Source: Olsenella_L kribbiana
Lineage (GTDB): Bacteria; Actinomycetota; Coriobacteriia; Coriobacteriales; Atopobiaceae
Direction: 5' to 3'
NCBI RefSeq assembly: GCF_036408795.1
Contig: NZ_JAZGJP010000010.1
Span: forward strand, 1 to 64,000
Length of the DNA stretch: 64,000 bases
The notes beneath the pieces were generated by a model that was not told the origin of the DNA, made no database searches, and worked only from the letters and a program-made list of their open reading frames with translations. Positions within the stretch are counted from its first letter, which is position 1, and each line of letters starts with the position of its first letter. Below are positions 23,747 through 32,196 of the stretch, piece after piece. The position numbers were made by a program, and so were the translations under genes.

Positions 23747-24871
23747 ATGGCAAAGCAAGTCAAGATCATCATGCTCACCGGCTATCTCGGTGCCGGCAAG
23801 ACGACCCTTCTGAACCACATCCTGAACAATGACCAGGGCATCCGCGCTGCTGTCATCGTGAACGATATCGGCGAGGTCAATGTCGACGCCTCCCTCATCA
23901 AGGACGGCGGCCTCTCGAAGACCGACTCCCTGATCCCGCTCACGAATGGCTGCATCTGCTGCACGCTCGCAGGCGACCTTGCAAACCAGCTTGACGGCAT
24001 CGCCAAGTCCGGGGACTTCGATTACATCATCATCGAGGCTTCCGGCATCTGCGAGCCCATCCCCATCGCCTACACGATCTCGAACTTCTGCGACCAGTCC
24101 AAGACGGACGGCGAAGCCCCGCTCGATCTCGACAACATCGTCGCTGTCGTCGACTGCAAGCGCATGTACGACGAGTTCAATGGCGGCAAGGACCTGCTGC
24201 GCGACGATATCGAGGAAGACGATATCGAGTCGCTGCTGATCCAGCAGCTCGAGTTCTGCACCACCGTCATCCTGAACAAGAGCGACCTCGTGACGGAGGA
24301 CCAGCTCTCCGAGCTCAAGGCTCTCGTCAGGAGCCTCCAGCGCGATGCAAAGATCGTCGTCGCCGACCACGGCAACGTGCCGATGGACGAGCTCCTCGAT
24401 ACCGGCCGCTTCGACTTCAGCCGCGCCTACAACTCTGCAGCCTGGATCGATGCAATGGATCACCCCGAGGAGCATGAGAACCCCGAGGTCCTCGAGTACG
24501 ACGTCACGACCTTCGTCTACGAGCGCAGGCAGCCCTTCGACGTCGACAAGTTCAACGAGTTCCTCCAGACCTGGCCGGAGTCCATCATCCGCTGCAAGGG
24601 CATGTTCTGGTGCTCGCAGGATCCTGACATGTGCTACATCTTCGAGCAGGCGGGCCAGCAGGTCTCCCTCACGGAGAACGGCCTCTTCGTCGACTCTGCC
24701 CCTGAGGACGAAAAGAAGAAGATGATCGAGGAGAGCCCCGAGCTCATGGACGACTGGGATCCGGAGTGTGGCGACAGGATGACGAAGCTGTGCTTCATCG
24801 GCAGGCACATGGACAAGGATGCCCTCGTTGCCGGCCTCGACGCCTGCCTCGTTCCCTGGAAGCGCGACTAA
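23747..24871 (+). CDS. CobW/ZNG-type GTPase metallochaperone
   Basis: A 374-residue G3E GTPase. Walker A is GYLGAGKTTLLNH (residues 12-24), the metal site is NGCICCTLAGDL (CxCC, about 66-77), switch II is IEASGICEP and the base-recognition motif is LNKSDLV. The C-terminal CobW_C domain starts near VLEYDVTTFVYERRQPF. Proteins of this family deliver zinc or other metals to client enzymes, or assist cobalamin synthesis; no cob genes are near, so zinc handling is more likely. The ATG has AAGGA five bases upstream. Divergent from the HAD gene; a GNAT gene follows 15 bases after the stop. Confidence 0.9.
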   Translation: MAKQVKIIMLTGYLGAGKTTLLNHILNNDQGIRAAVIVNDIGEVNVDASLIKDGGLSKTDSLIPLTNGCICCTLAGDLANQLDGIAKSGDFDYIIIEASGICEPIPIAYTISNFCDQSKTDGEAPLDLDNIVAVVDCKRMYDEFNGGKDLLRDDIEEDDIESLLIQQLEFCTTVILNKSDLVTEDQLSELKALVRSLQRDAKIVVADHGNVPMDELLDTGRFDFSRAYNSAAWIDAMDHPEEHENPEVLEYDVTTFVYERRQPFDVDKFNEFLQTWPESIIRCKGMFWCSQDPDMCYIFEQAGQQVSLTENGLFVDSAPEDEKKKMIEESPELMDDWDPECGDRMTKLCFIGRHMDKDALVAGLDACLVPWKRD

Positions 24872-24886
24872 GGAAGGCCCCGCTCC

Positions 24887-25420
24887 ATGCATGTCCGAAA
24901 AGCAGGCCCGCAGGATATCCCGGCCATAATCAAGTCCTATGAGCTCGTCCACGACGAGGAAGAGGCAGGACGCACGACGATCGGCTGGGTCCGCAGCATC
25001 TATCCGGTCCCCGAGACTGCCCGGCGTGCCCTCGATGAGGGAACGCTCTATGCGATGGAGGACTTCGTCGAAGGCGAGACGAGACTTGTTGCCTCTGGCA
25101 TCATCAACCAGACGCAGGTGCCGGAGTACGCCCTCGCCCACTGGACGGAGGATACGCCGGACGACCAGGTGCTCGTGCTCCATACCCTGGTCGTCGATCC
25201 GCGCTACAAGGGCAAGGGCTACGGCTCTTCCTTCGTCGGCTTCTATGAGGAGGAGGCAGCCAAGCGCGGCTGCACAGCCTGCCGCATCGACACGAACGAG
25301 CGCAATGCTTCCGCCCGCAGGCTCTATGCCCGCCTTGGCTACAAGGAAGTGGACATCGTTCCCTGCAACTTCAATGGCATTCCCCATATCCAGCTCGTCT
25401 GCCTGGAAAAGCTCCTCTAG
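24887..25420 (+). CDS. GNAT-family N-acetyltransferase
   Basis: A 177-residue acetyltransferase. The acetyl-CoA signature is LHTLVVDPRYKGKGYGSSFVGF (shown by R-x-x-G-x-G/A as YKGKGYG), followed by RIDTNERNASARRLYARLGY, motif B, with the usual Asn and Tyr. The substrate is unknown; such enzymes acetylate amines of small molecules or protein N-termini. It is 15 bases after the CobW-type GTPase gene and shares its terminator, so the two are probably co-transcribed. The N-terminal half has several His and Asp residues but no clear metal motif. Confidence 0.85.
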   Translation: MHVRKAGPQDIPAIIKSYELVHDEEEAGRTTIGWVRSIYPVPETARRALDEGTLYAMEDFVEGETRLVASGIINQTQVPEYALAHWTEDTPDDQVLVLHTLVVDPRYKGKGYGSSFVGFYEEEAAKRGCTACRIDTNERNASARRLYARLGYKEVDIVPCNFNGIPHIQLVCLEKLL

Positions 25421-25438
25421 AAGAGACAAAAGCGCAGC

Positions 25439-25473
25439 AAGGCCGCCGGAAGGGCAATTCCCTCCGGCGGCCT
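25439..25473 (+). terminator. Terminator after the GNAT gene
   Basis: AAGGCCGCCGGA (25439-25450) pairs perfectly with TCCGGCGGCCTT (25462-25473), followed by CTTCT. It lies about 20 bases past the GNAT stop. Confidence 0.75.
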
Positions 25474-25575
25474 TCTTCTGCCGGCTGGAGCCTAGCTGTC
25501 CCGGATATGCGCTCTTCCATGGGAAGTGGGTACAACAACCAGAAGCAGGAGAAGCATGCAGGAGGTGGATGAGCG

Positions 25576-26196
25576 ATGTGTCACAGGATCGTGCCCGTAC
25601 AGATGGACGAGCTGCAGATGGCGCTCGACCTCTATGCCACGACGGGGCATGCCCGCATCCCGAAGGACAATCCCGTGCCGAAGGATGTCTACCCCGGAGC
25701 GAAGCTTGCCACGGTCGTGAAGGAGCGTGGCGGCGCACTCAAGGCCCAGGAGCTCATCTGGGGCTTTGCAAGCACGCAGCCGAAGCGCCAGGGACGCGTC
25801 TTCAACACCCGCATCGAGACCGCGCTCTCCCAGCTGCGTGATGGCTATGGCATGTGGGTCGACCCCATCACGTGTGGCCGCTGCCTTGTGCCGGTACGCG
25901 CCTTCTATGAGTCATGGACAGAGCCGGGCTCTCCGGCACCCGACGGAAAAGTCGCCGTCCGCTTCACGTCGGAAGGCCACCGCATCTTCCTTCTTGCTGC
26001 TGTCATGAAAGATGGGGAAGTCTCGATCGTGACCTGTCCGCCGAACGGCGATGTCGGTCCGGTACACTCGAGGATGCCGCTCGTGCTGGGTCCCGGCGAG
26101 TCCTCCATCTGGCTCGGACCGGGCTTCCCGAAGCTTGCCGACCGCTCCCAGATTCATCTTGCAGCAGAGACCATCCTGCCTCCGCAGAAAGGCTGA
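25576..26196 (+). CDS. SOS-response-associated peptidase family (SRAP/YedK-like)
   Basis: SRAP proteins (bacterial YedK, human HMCES) bind single-stranded DNA and form a thiazolidine cross-link to abasic sites through Cys2. Here Cys2 is present (MCHRIVPV), the Asn is in RVFNTRIETAL, the Glu in CLVPVRAFYESW and the His in VHSRMPLVL, so the active site is complete. Length (206 aa) is normal. Usual members start MCGR; His3 here is a small change. AGGAGG lies nine bases before the ATG. The SDR gene begins four bases after the stop, suggesting one mRNA, with no obvious functional link. Confidence 0.88.
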   Translation: MCHRIVPVQMDELQMALDLYATTGHARIPKDNPVPKDVYPGAKLATVVKERGGALKAQELIWGFASTQPKRQGRVFNTRIETALSQLRDGYGMWVDPITCGRCLVPVRAFYESWTEPGSPAPDGKVAVRFTSEGHRIFLLAAVMKDGEVSIVTCPPNGDVGPVHSRMPLVLGPGESSIWLGPGFPKLADRSQIHLAAETILPPQKG

Positions 26197-26200
26197 TTCC

Positions 26201-26983
26201 ATGCGCATCGCACTCATCACCGGAGCATCTTCCGGCCTCGGCAGGCAGTACGCACACTGGTGTGCCGACCATAAGGCTGCAGACGAGATCTGGGCCATTG
26301 CCCGAAGGCGGGAGCGGCTCGAAGAGCTCAAAGCCGAGCTCTCGGTGCCCGTCCGTCCCGTACCGCTCGACCTCGCCGATACAAAGAGCTTCGACGAGCT
26401 TGAACGCATGCTTGCAGAAGAGAAGGCCAAGGACCCCGCCTTCACCGTCTCCCTTCTTGTCAATGCTGCCGGCTTCGGCAAGTTCGGGACATATGCAGAC
26501 ATGACACGGGAAGAGGTCGACAAGATGGTCGACCTCAACTGCCGTGCTGTCGTGGACATGACGCAGATCGCCCTTCCCTGCATGGGCAAGGGAGGCCACA
26601 TCATCCAGATTGCCTCGTCCGCCTCGTTCCAGCCGCTTCCCGGCCTCAACGTCTATGCTGCGAGCAAGGCCTTCGTGAGAAGCTACACAAGAGCCCTTCG
26701 CTTCGAGCTCAGGGGCAAGGGCATCTTCATCACGGCTGTCTGCCCTCTCTGGGTCAAGACCGAGTTCATCAAGGTCGCCCGCGATACGAAGAACGGCCAT
26801 ACCGTGAACCATCCGTTCCCGCAGCTTTCTGCCACCCACGTCGTGAACTGGTCCATGCTCGTGAACCGTATCAACTATCCCATTGCCACCTGCTGCATCA
26901 CAGGTTTCATCATGCGCATCGCAGACAAGATCCTGCCAGCGCCCCTCATCATGTGGGCCTGGGAGGGGCTCAGAAGAATCTAG
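26201..26983 (+). CDS. Short-chain dehydrogenase/reductase
   Basis: A 260-residue classical SDR. The cofactor loop is ITGASSGLGRQYA, the NAAG motif appears as LVNAAGFGKFG, and the catalytic Ser and YxxxK are in IASSASFQPLPGLNVYAASKAF. Arg-containing AIARRRERL after beta-2 suggests NADPH preference. The closest groups are DltE-like or YqjQ-like reductases acting on ketones or fatty acyl groups; the substrate cannot be read. The stop overlaps the convergent histidine phosphatase stop by four bases. Confidence 0.88.
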   Translation: MRIALITGASSGLGRQYAHWCADHKAADEIWAIARRRERLEELKAELSVPVRPVPLDLADTKSFDELERMLAEEKAKDPAFTVSLLVNAAGFGKFGTYADMTREEVDKMVDLNCRAVVDMTQIALPCMGKGGHIIQIASSASFQPLPGLNVYAASKAFVRSYTRALRFELRGKGIFITAVCPLWVKTEFIKVARDTKNGHTVNHPFPQLSATHVVNWSMLVNRINYPIATCCITGFIMRIADKILPAPLIMWAWEGLRRI

Positions 26984-27627
26984 TCCTCTGCCGTCTCCCA
27001 CGAGAAGGGGCGGAAGTCTTCCGGCTTTCTCGGCATGACCCGCATCGTGAACTCGCCGTCCTGGCAGCTGATGGTCGAGATGGAGCCATTCGGTACCTTC
27101 ATTGTGAGACTTGCGATCTTCTTCGAGGCTGCGCTCACGCGCGAGAACTCATAGACGCAGGAGCGCAGGAGCGCCCCATGGGCAACGACGAGGACGACGT
27201 CGCCGTTGCGTGCTGCCTTGTACATCTTGCGGAAGGCACGCTCGACACGCCCGCGCACTTCTTCTCCCGACTCTCCGCCGATATCGGAGAAGTCCTGCTT
27301 CAAGAAGTGGCGGGCAAAGTCGAGACGGTGGCCCTTGTAGGGCTTTCCGTCGAGCTCGCCGAAATCGAACTCATGGAGGTTGTCGAGCGTCTGGATCTTG
27401 ATATTTCGTCCTGCCACCACACGCTCAGCCGATGCCTGGGCACGGCCCAGAGGAGAGCACCAGACTGCTGCCAGCGGGATATCCCTGAGCGCCTCTCGTG
27501 TCCTGTCAAGCACAGGCATGGTCTCGTCTGTCAGGGCAGAATCGACCCGTCCTCCCTGTATCACGCCGTCACGGTTGAACTGCGTCTCGCCGTGGCGGAC
27601 GTAATAGAAGACTACCCGCTTGCTCAT
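26980..27627 (-). CDS. Histidine phosphatase family protein
   Basis: A 215-residue phosphoglycerate-mutase-like phosphatase. The phospho-histidine motif is YYVRHGETQFNRDG, a second Arg lies in WCSPLGRAQASAERV, the acid Glu in NLHEFDFGELDG and the second His in LVVAHGALLRSC. It dephosphorylates small phospho-metabolites in the cytoplasm; some relatives act on alpha-ribazole phosphate or as cofactor-dependent mutases. The ATG at 27627 has GGGAG upstream; ten further in-frame codons before it look spurious. Single gene. Confidence 0.88.
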   Translation of the reverse strand: MSKRVVFYYVRHGETQFNRDGVIQGGRVDSALTDETMPVLDRTREALRDIPLAAVWCSPLGRAQASAERVVAGRNIKIQTLDNLHEFDFGELDGKPYKGHRLDFARHFLKQDFSDIGGESGEEVRGRVERAFRKMYKAARNGDVVLVVAHGALLRSCVYEFSRVSAASKKIASLTMKVPNGSISTISCQDGEFTMRVMPRKPEDFRPFSWETAED

Positions 27628-27766
27628 GCTCCCGCCTTCTCTGGATGCTTCATACACGCAGAAGGATATACCACTCCCCCATCTGTCCTAAGCGGGCCCT
27701 TGCCCAAACGCCCATCTCTGCCACAATAGAGATTGAGAACCATTATGAACAAGAAGGAGCACCCTC

Positions 27767-28132
27767 ATGTCAGAGATCGTCTTCATCGAGTATCCACGCT
27801 GCACGACCTGCAAGAAGGCCAAGGCCTGGCTCGACGAGCACCACGTCGCCTATACCGACCGCAACATCAAGGACGACAACCCCACAAAGGAAGAGCTCGA
27901 GAAGTGGATTCCCGCCTCAGGCCTGCCGCTTCGCCGCTTCTTCAATACGTCAGGCACGCTCTACCGCTCGCTTGGCGTGAAGAAGATGCTCGACGAGGGG
28001 CTCTCCGAAGACGAGGCCACAACGCTTCTTGCCACCGACGGCATGCTTGTGAAGCGGCCGCTCGTCCTTGTGGATGGCGTTCCCCTGACACCTGGCTTCA
28101 AGCCGGCAGAATGGGAAGAGAAGCTCCTCTAG
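27767..28132 (+). CDS. ArsC/Spx-family reductase with CxxC motif
   Basis: A 121-residue thioredoxin-fold protein. The redox motif CTTC is near residue 12 (YPRCTTCKKAKAWLDEH), and LVKRPLVLVDG near residue 95 is the cis-Pro strand. With a CxxC it resembles Spx/MgsR and the glutaredoxin-like arsenate reductase family; most stand-alone actinobacterial copies are annotated arsenate reductase family. Arsenate reduction is unproven, since the ars genes at the left end encode their own reductase. AAGGAG lies eight bases before the ATG. It contrasts with the Cys-less member at 7041-7382. Confidence 0.82.
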   Translation: MSEIVFIEYPRCTTCKKAKAWLDEHHVAYTDRNIKDDNPTKEELEKWIPASGLPLRRFFNTSGTLYRSLGVKKMLDEGLSEDEATTLLATDGMLVKRPLVLVDGVPLTPGFKPAEWEEKLL

Positions 28133-28171
28133 AACCAGCTCAATACCCGAAACCGTTCTTCCTCGTTGCAC

Positions 28172-28198
28172 AATATTTATCGTAATACGATAAATATT
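28172..28198. promoter_or_regulatory. Perfect palindrome before the DUF2975-HTH pair
   Basis: AATATTTATCG (28172-28182) and CGATAAATATT (28188-28198) are exact inverted repeats with a five-base spacer, 65 bases before the ATG of the membrane protein. The small HTH protein encoded in the same operon is the obvious binder, giving autoregulation. This is inference from symmetry and position. Confidence 0.65.
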
Positions 28199-28262
28199 CA
28201 TTGCGTTACAGCATGATATCCCGTAAGCTTCTGCTATGGTCCCCAAGAGAGGGAGGTCTCCC

Positions 28263-28742
28263 ATGGACGAGAAGAAGCTTTCGGGATATCTCATGTCTGC
28301 CACCGCTATCGTCGCTGCCTGTCTGGCCATTGCAGTCATAGCCGTGGTTCCCGCAGCAGGCGAGGCAATCCTCTACGACTATCCGGAGTTCTCTGGCTGG
28401 TATATGCCGTGGCTTGCCTTCATCTGGCTCGCTGCCATCCCCTGCTTTGCAGCCCTTGCCCTTGTCTGGAAGATTGCCCAGGCAATACGTGCGGGGCAGG
28501 CCTTCACCTCTGGCGTGGCGCATCTCTTGGCCGTCATAGCCAAGCTCGCGGCAGGAGATGCCCTCTTCTTCCTTGCCGGCAACATCGCGCTCTTCTGCAA
28601 GGGCATGAACCACCCGGGCGTCCTTCTGCTGTCGCTTCTTGTGGTCTGCGCAGGCATTGCCGGCGCCGCCATCGCCTCTGCCCTTTCCCATCTCGTCGAG
28701 CGCGCAGCCGAGCTCCAGGAAGAAAGCGACCTCACGATATGA
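28263..28742 (+). CDS. DUF2975 membrane protein
   Basis: A 159-residue integral membrane protein with four hydrophobic segments (about 10-33, 50-72, 90-112, 125-148), as in the DUF2975 family. Family members are nearly always followed by a tiny Cro/C1-type regulator, as here, where the HTH gene overlaps by four bases (ATGA). Function is unknown; related pairs are linked to envelope stress or small-molecule sensing. GGGAGG precedes the chosen ATG; nine more codons lie upstream in frame. A perfect palindrome stands upstream. Confidence 0.78.
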   Translation: MDEKKLSGYLMSATAIVAACLAIAVIAVVPAAGEAILYDYPEFSGWYMPWLAFIWLAAIPCFAALALVWKIAQAIRAGQAFTSGVAHLLAVIAKLAAGDALFFLAGNIALFCKGMNHPGVLLLSLLVVCAGIAGAAIASALSHLVERAAELQEESDLTI

Positions 28743-28963
28743 GCGGCAGGATCGTCTTCAACATCGATGTCATGCTTGCCAAGCGCAAGATGAGCGTCAC
28801 CGAGCTGGCTGACCGTGTCGGCATCACCGTAGCGAACATGTCGGTCCTGAAATGCGGCAAGGCCAAGGCCATCAAGGTAAGCACGCTCGAGAAGCTCTGC
28901 TCCGCCCTCGGCTGCCAGCCAGGAGACCTTCTGGAATATCGGCCCGACGACAAGGAGTCCTGA
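28739..28963 (+). CDS. Small Cro/C1-type HTH regulator (YozG-like)
   Basis: A 74-residue protein that is almost all helix-turn-helix: MLAKRKMSVTELADRVGITVANMSVLKCGKAKAIKVSTLEKLCSALG in outline, ending CQPGDLLEYRPDD, a hallmark of the YozG/XRE_3 family. It overlaps the DUF2975 gene by four bases, so the two are translationally coupled. It probably represses the pair through the palindrome at 28172-28198, with the membrane partner modulating it. The ligand is unknown. Confidence 0.88.
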   Translation: MSGRIVFNIDVMLAKRKMSVTELADRVGITVANMSVLKCGKAKAIKVSTLEKLCSALGCQPGDLLEYRPDDKES

Positions 28964-29027
28964 CCGGCCACACAATGCCATTTCCGGTATTGTTCTGACA
29001 TCTCTCCAACGCTGCATGTCCTCACCT

Positions 29028-29067
29028 ATGCCCTGCATCTTCTCCGCACCTGGAGGATGCAGGGCAT
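29028..29067 (+). terminator. Terminator after the DUF2975-HTH operon
   Basis: Perfect 12-bp stem ATGCCCTGCATC/GATGCAGGGCAT (29028-29039 with 29056-29067) 65 bases past the HTH stop; short TTGCC tail. Confidence 0.65.
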
Positions 29068-29135
29068 TGCCATGGAGCGATCTGCCGCGAGCTATAGATC
29101 TTATCGATCCTTTAGCTGCTCATATTGATACGCGT

Positions 29136-29154
29136 GTATATATACGATATATAC
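29136..29154. promoter_or_regulatory. Operator candidate of the GntR regulator
   Basis: GTATATA (29136-29142) and TATATAC (29148-29154) are exact inverted repeats with a five-base spacer, 29 bases before the GntR ATG and overlapping TATA-like promoter sequence. YtrA-type GntR proteins bind such AT-rich dyads over their own promoters. Confidence 0.6.
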
Positions 29155-29182
29155 ATTTATAACAGAGGGAAGGAGATGAACC

Positions 29183-29560
29183 ATGGTCGACATACCGATC
29201 TCGAACAGCTCGGGGAAGCCCATCTACGAGCAGGTCGCAGAGGGGATACGCGCCCAGATCATGTCGGGCGACCTTGTGCCCGGAGAGCAGCTCCCCTCCA
29301 TCAGGCAGCTCGCGGCAGACCTGAGGATCTCGGCGATCACGACGAAGCGGGCCTATTCGGACCTCGAGGCACAGGGCTTCATCGCTGCCGTGCCCGGCAA
29401 GGGCTCGTTCGTCGCGGAAGGCTCTGCCGGCCTCATCCGCGAGGAGCAGCTGAGGCTCGTGGAGGAGAACCTCGCGAAGGCCGTGGAGAGGGCACGCACT
29501 GCAGGGCTTTCCCTGGAAGAGCTCCATGACATGCTCGACCTCGAATGGGAGGAATCATGA
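29183..29560 (+). CDS. GntR-family regulator, YtrA subfamily
   Basis: A 125-residue repressor. The winged helix is PIYEQVAEGIRAQIMSGDLVPGEQLPSIRQLAADLRISAITTKRAYSDLEAQG in outline, and the short helical tail (about 45 residues) is the YtrA-type dimerisation region. YtrA regulators precede an ABC transporter and repress it until a cell-wall or metabolite signal appears. An ABC ATPase gene follows, with its ATG overlapping the stop, but that gene carries frameshifts. AAGGAG precedes the ATG. Confidence 0.9.
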   Translation: MVDIPISNSSGKPIYEQVAEGIRAQIMSGDLVPGEQLPSIRQLAADLRISAITTKRAYSDLEAQGFIAAVPGKGSFVAEGSAGLIREEQLRLVEENLAKAVERARTAGLSLEELHDMLDLEWEES

Positions 29561-30462
29561 GAGAGGCATCCGCCCCCTCGCCTATGAGGGGCGCGCAAAG
29601 CGCTACCCCGCACTCACGGTCGGCCCCGTCTCTATATCCGTGCCGCAAGGCATGGTCCTGGGGCTCATCGGCGCAAACGGCGCCGGCAAGACGACCCTCA
29701 TCCGTGCTGCGATTGGGCTCGTGAAGCCGGCGGAGGGAATCGGCCAGGACCCGAAAGCCCTCTCTGCAGCAGAGCTCATAGCCCTGAAGCAGCATGTTGC
29801 CTCTGCCTGTGCCGTCTGCCCCTATCCCGAGGAATACACCGCAGGAGATATCGTACGTATCGAGCACGGTCTCTATCCTGCCTTCGATCTGGCCTATCTG
29901 GAGGAGCCGCTCGAAAGATTCGAGCTTGCACAGAACGCCAGAGCCCTTTCCGGCATAACGGCAAAGAGCCTTTCGCGCGGACAGGGCATGAAGCTCCAGA
30001 TTGCGCTCACCCTCGCCTCGGGAGCCACGCTCCTGCTCCTCGACGAGCCAACCGCAGGGCTCGACCCCGTCGTACGCGACGAGGCGCTCTCTGTCCTGCG
30101 CGAGCATCTTGCCAAGACTCCTGATACCTTCATCCTCATCTCGTCGCACATCACGTCTGGCCTCGAGTCCCTTGCCGACCGCATCCTTCTTATGGATGCA
30201 GGAAAGCTCATCTTCGCCGAAGACGCCGACGTGCTCGAGAAGCGCTTTGCGACGCTGGCGCTCAGAGCTTCCGATTTCGAAGAGAGGAAGGACGCACTCA
30301 GGGAGGCAGGAGCCACCCGCTGCCTGCCTGCACGAGGGCAGGCATCTGCTTCTCCTGATAGAGGACAGGAAGCGCTTTGCCCGCGCCTTCCCTGACCTTG
30401 CACTCGATACGCTCGCCCTCGACGCGCTTCTGCGTCTTGCTGTGAAAGGAGAGGAGATCTGA
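29557..30462 (+). pseudogene. ABC transporter ATPase with two frameshifts
   Basis: The middle reads as an ABC ATPase: Walker A GANGAGKTTLI, signature LSRGQGMKLQ, Walker B TLLLLDEPTAGLDP and switch SSHITSG. It is not in frame with the expected ATG at 29557 (ATGA overlap with gntR); one extra G near 29565 would give MREGIRPLAYEGR. Near 30325 the frame changes again at a CCTGCCTG tandem repeat; removing one 4-base copy restores LHEGRHLLLLIEDRKRF and the normal end at 30462, next to the permease ATG. Codons between Walker A and the Q-loop (AEGIGQDP) also look a few residues short. Either the gene is decayed or the assembly has errors here. Confidence 0.8.
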
Positions 30463-31145
30463 TGATGAAGAGCCTGCTTCTCAACGAATGGATCACGTTC
30501 CGCCACGCCGTGCGGGCCATGGCATTCACCCTTGCTGCAGTCACCGTGATCCTCGCTGCCTCGTTCATGAACGGCAGCTCGATGGATCTTGTCGCCCTTG
30601 TCAATCTCTTCTCCACACTTGCGGCAATGGTTCCGCTCTACATGTGCATCCAGGCCTTTGCATCTGATGAAAAGAGTCACTGGAGAGAGGCACTTCTTGC
30701 GCTTCCCTCTGCACCCCGAAGCCTCGTCGTCTCCCGCTACCTCTTCTGCCTCATGTCGCTTGCTATCTGCTTCGGGTTTTCCTTCGCAGCGGATTCCATG
30801 GCGGCGGCTATGCTCGAAGGCGCCCCATGGGCCCTCGTCACAGATGGGTTTTACGACGGAATCCTCCTGCTTCCTGCTGTCATCCTCTGCTTTGCGCTTG
30901 TACTCCTGTCTCTTCTCATGCCGCTGCTCTATGCCTTCGGCCAGAAGGGGCTCGTGTCGGTTCTCATCCTCCCCGCCATCGCGATTGCCGCCTCCTTCGC
31001 AGGTCCGGGCGCCGCAGCTCCAGCCGATTTCATCCATTCATGTCCCAAAGGCATGCTTGCAGCTGGCTTCATCTGCGCTGGCCTTGCGCTCTATGCTCTC
31101 TCCTGCCTCATCTCTTCCGCCATCCTGAAGCGCCGCTCGTTCTGA
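30462..31145 (+). CDS. ABC-2-type permease
   Basis: A 227-residue membrane protein with six hydrophobic segments (about 18-38, 42-62, 88-112, 125-150, 155-175, 190-212), the plan of YtrC/ABC-2 permeases. The sequence EKSHWREALLALPSAPRSLVVSRYL after helix two is typical of bacterial ABC-2 permeases paired with YtrA-type regulators. It would export or handle a small amphiphile or peptide with the ATPase encoded upstream; that ATPase is frameshifted, so the transporter may be dead. The ATG at 30462 overlaps the end of the ATPase remnant by one base. Confidence 0.78.
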   Translation: MMKSLLLNEWITFRHAVRAMAFTLAAVTVILAASFMNGSSMDLVALVNLFSTLAAMVPLYMCIQAFASDEKSHWREALLALPSAPRSLVVSRYLFCLMSLAICFGFSFAADSMAAAMLEGAPWALVTDGFYDGILLLPAVILCFALVLLSLLMPLLYAFGQKGLVSVLILPAIAIAASFAGPGAAAPADFIHSCPKGMLAAGFICAGLALYALSCLISSAILKRRSF

Positions 31146-31175
31146 GGACCGACAGCCCAATCCCGCTCCATGCGA

Positions 31176-31210
31176 AAGGCCCGCACCACACGTAATGTGA
31201 TGCGGGCCTT
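31176..31210. terminator. Terminator between permease and hypothetical gene
   Basis: AAGGCCCGCA (31176-31185) pairs perfectly with TGCGGGCCTT (31201-31210); the loop can also pair CACA/TGTG. It serves the convergent genes on both sides. Confidence 0.75.
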
Positions 31211-31264
31211 CCAACGGGGAGAAGGGAGACTTGATGTCTTGCGGCACCATCATGAAATCGGAGA

Positions 31265-31984
31265 TCAGAGTGCAAGCGCCGATTCGAAGCGTGCTTCTGC
31301 AGCACGCCCCATGTACTGGCTTGCCATAAGCTGCCCTGCGCTCTGGCCCAGCAGCATGAGCTCATGGGAGCCAAGGAATGCAATGAGGCCTTCGGGCATC
31401 ATGCCGCCACGCGGCAGCTCGAAGAGGACAGAGCCCTCCGGCAGCGCCTCGTCTCCGGCATCGCCGGAAAGATTCAGGCCCGTATCCCTCGAGCGCAGAT
31501 GCTCGACGAGCTTCATCTTCATGCCATCCCACTCGATCTCGATGCCAGAGGCATAGACGGCCACCTTTGGCTGGAGCGGGCCCGCCTGGGCAGCAAGCGT
31601 CTTCACAGCGAGCTTTGCGGGGCTCAGCACGAACATATCCTCCTGGCTGAGCAGGAGCGTCTCGAGCAGGGACGATTTCGTATGGAAGGTATAGCCGAAG
31701 CCGGCAAACGACTCTGCGACCTTGAGATCCACATCGTCCTCGAAGGTTGCCGCCCCTTCGCTCTCAAGCCAGACCTGGGCCCTGAAGGCAGATCCGCGCA
31801 TGACGCTCTGTGCCAGGGCAAATGCATCGGAATCGAGATAGAGGCGGCGCTTCTCGAAGCGCTTCTCAGCGGTGCCCTTCTGGCTGCGTGCCCAGAAGAG
31901 GAGCTCTGCGCATTCGTCCTGGGCCAGAAGATAGCTCTGTGCCCGTACCGTCGTAGCCTCTGCGTTCTTTTCATTCTGTGCCAT
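31265..31984 (-). CDS. Hypothetical protein
   Basis: I do not recognise this 239-residue soluble protein. It has no signal peptide or membrane segment, is rich in Leu, Ala and Glu, and contains two copies of a loosely similar pattern (SLLETLLLSQEDMFVLSPAKL and SHELMLLGQSAGQLMASQY). Codon use is that of the neighbours, and AGGAGG lies seven bases before the chosen ATG, so it is a real gene. It stands alone between a convergent permease gene and the divergent NADH oxidase. No function is proposed. Confidence 0.7.
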   Translation of the reverse strand: MAQNEKNAEATTVRAQSYLLAQDECAELLFWARSQKGTAEKRFEKRRLYLDSDAFALAQSVMRGSAFRAQVWLESEGAATFEDDVDLKVAESFAGFGYTFHTKSSLLETLLLSQEDMFVLSPAKLAVKTLAAQAGPLQPKVAVYASGIEIEWDGMKMKLVEHLRSRDTGLNLSGDAGDEALPEGSVLFELPRGGMMPEGLIAFLGSHELMLLGQSAGQLMASQYMGRAAEARFESALAL

Positions 31985-32196
31985 CTCGTGCCTCCTGACG
32001 GATGCTCTTGTCTGTCTGTGCATGGCTCAAGGCTACGGGACGGAGCTTAAACACATCTGAGGCTTTCGTTTCCTCGCCGTATCGCGATGCAGTCGCGACA
32101 ATGGTTTGAGATAACTGAAAATCGCTGCCTTTGCCTATTTGTACCGTTTCCCGATTGCTGCTTGTAATCAGTCCTGTTTATTGATATTAATTTTGT

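Noticed and set aside
23282..25738. An 818-codon minus-strand open frame spanning the CobW-type and GNAT genes
   Set aside because: Both genes on the plus strand have clear motifs and ribosome sites; the antisense translation is low complexity and unlike any family.
27767..28132. A second arsenic-resistance locus
   Set aside because: The ArsC/Spx-fold protein has no arsenic genes around it and the family includes many non-arsenic members.
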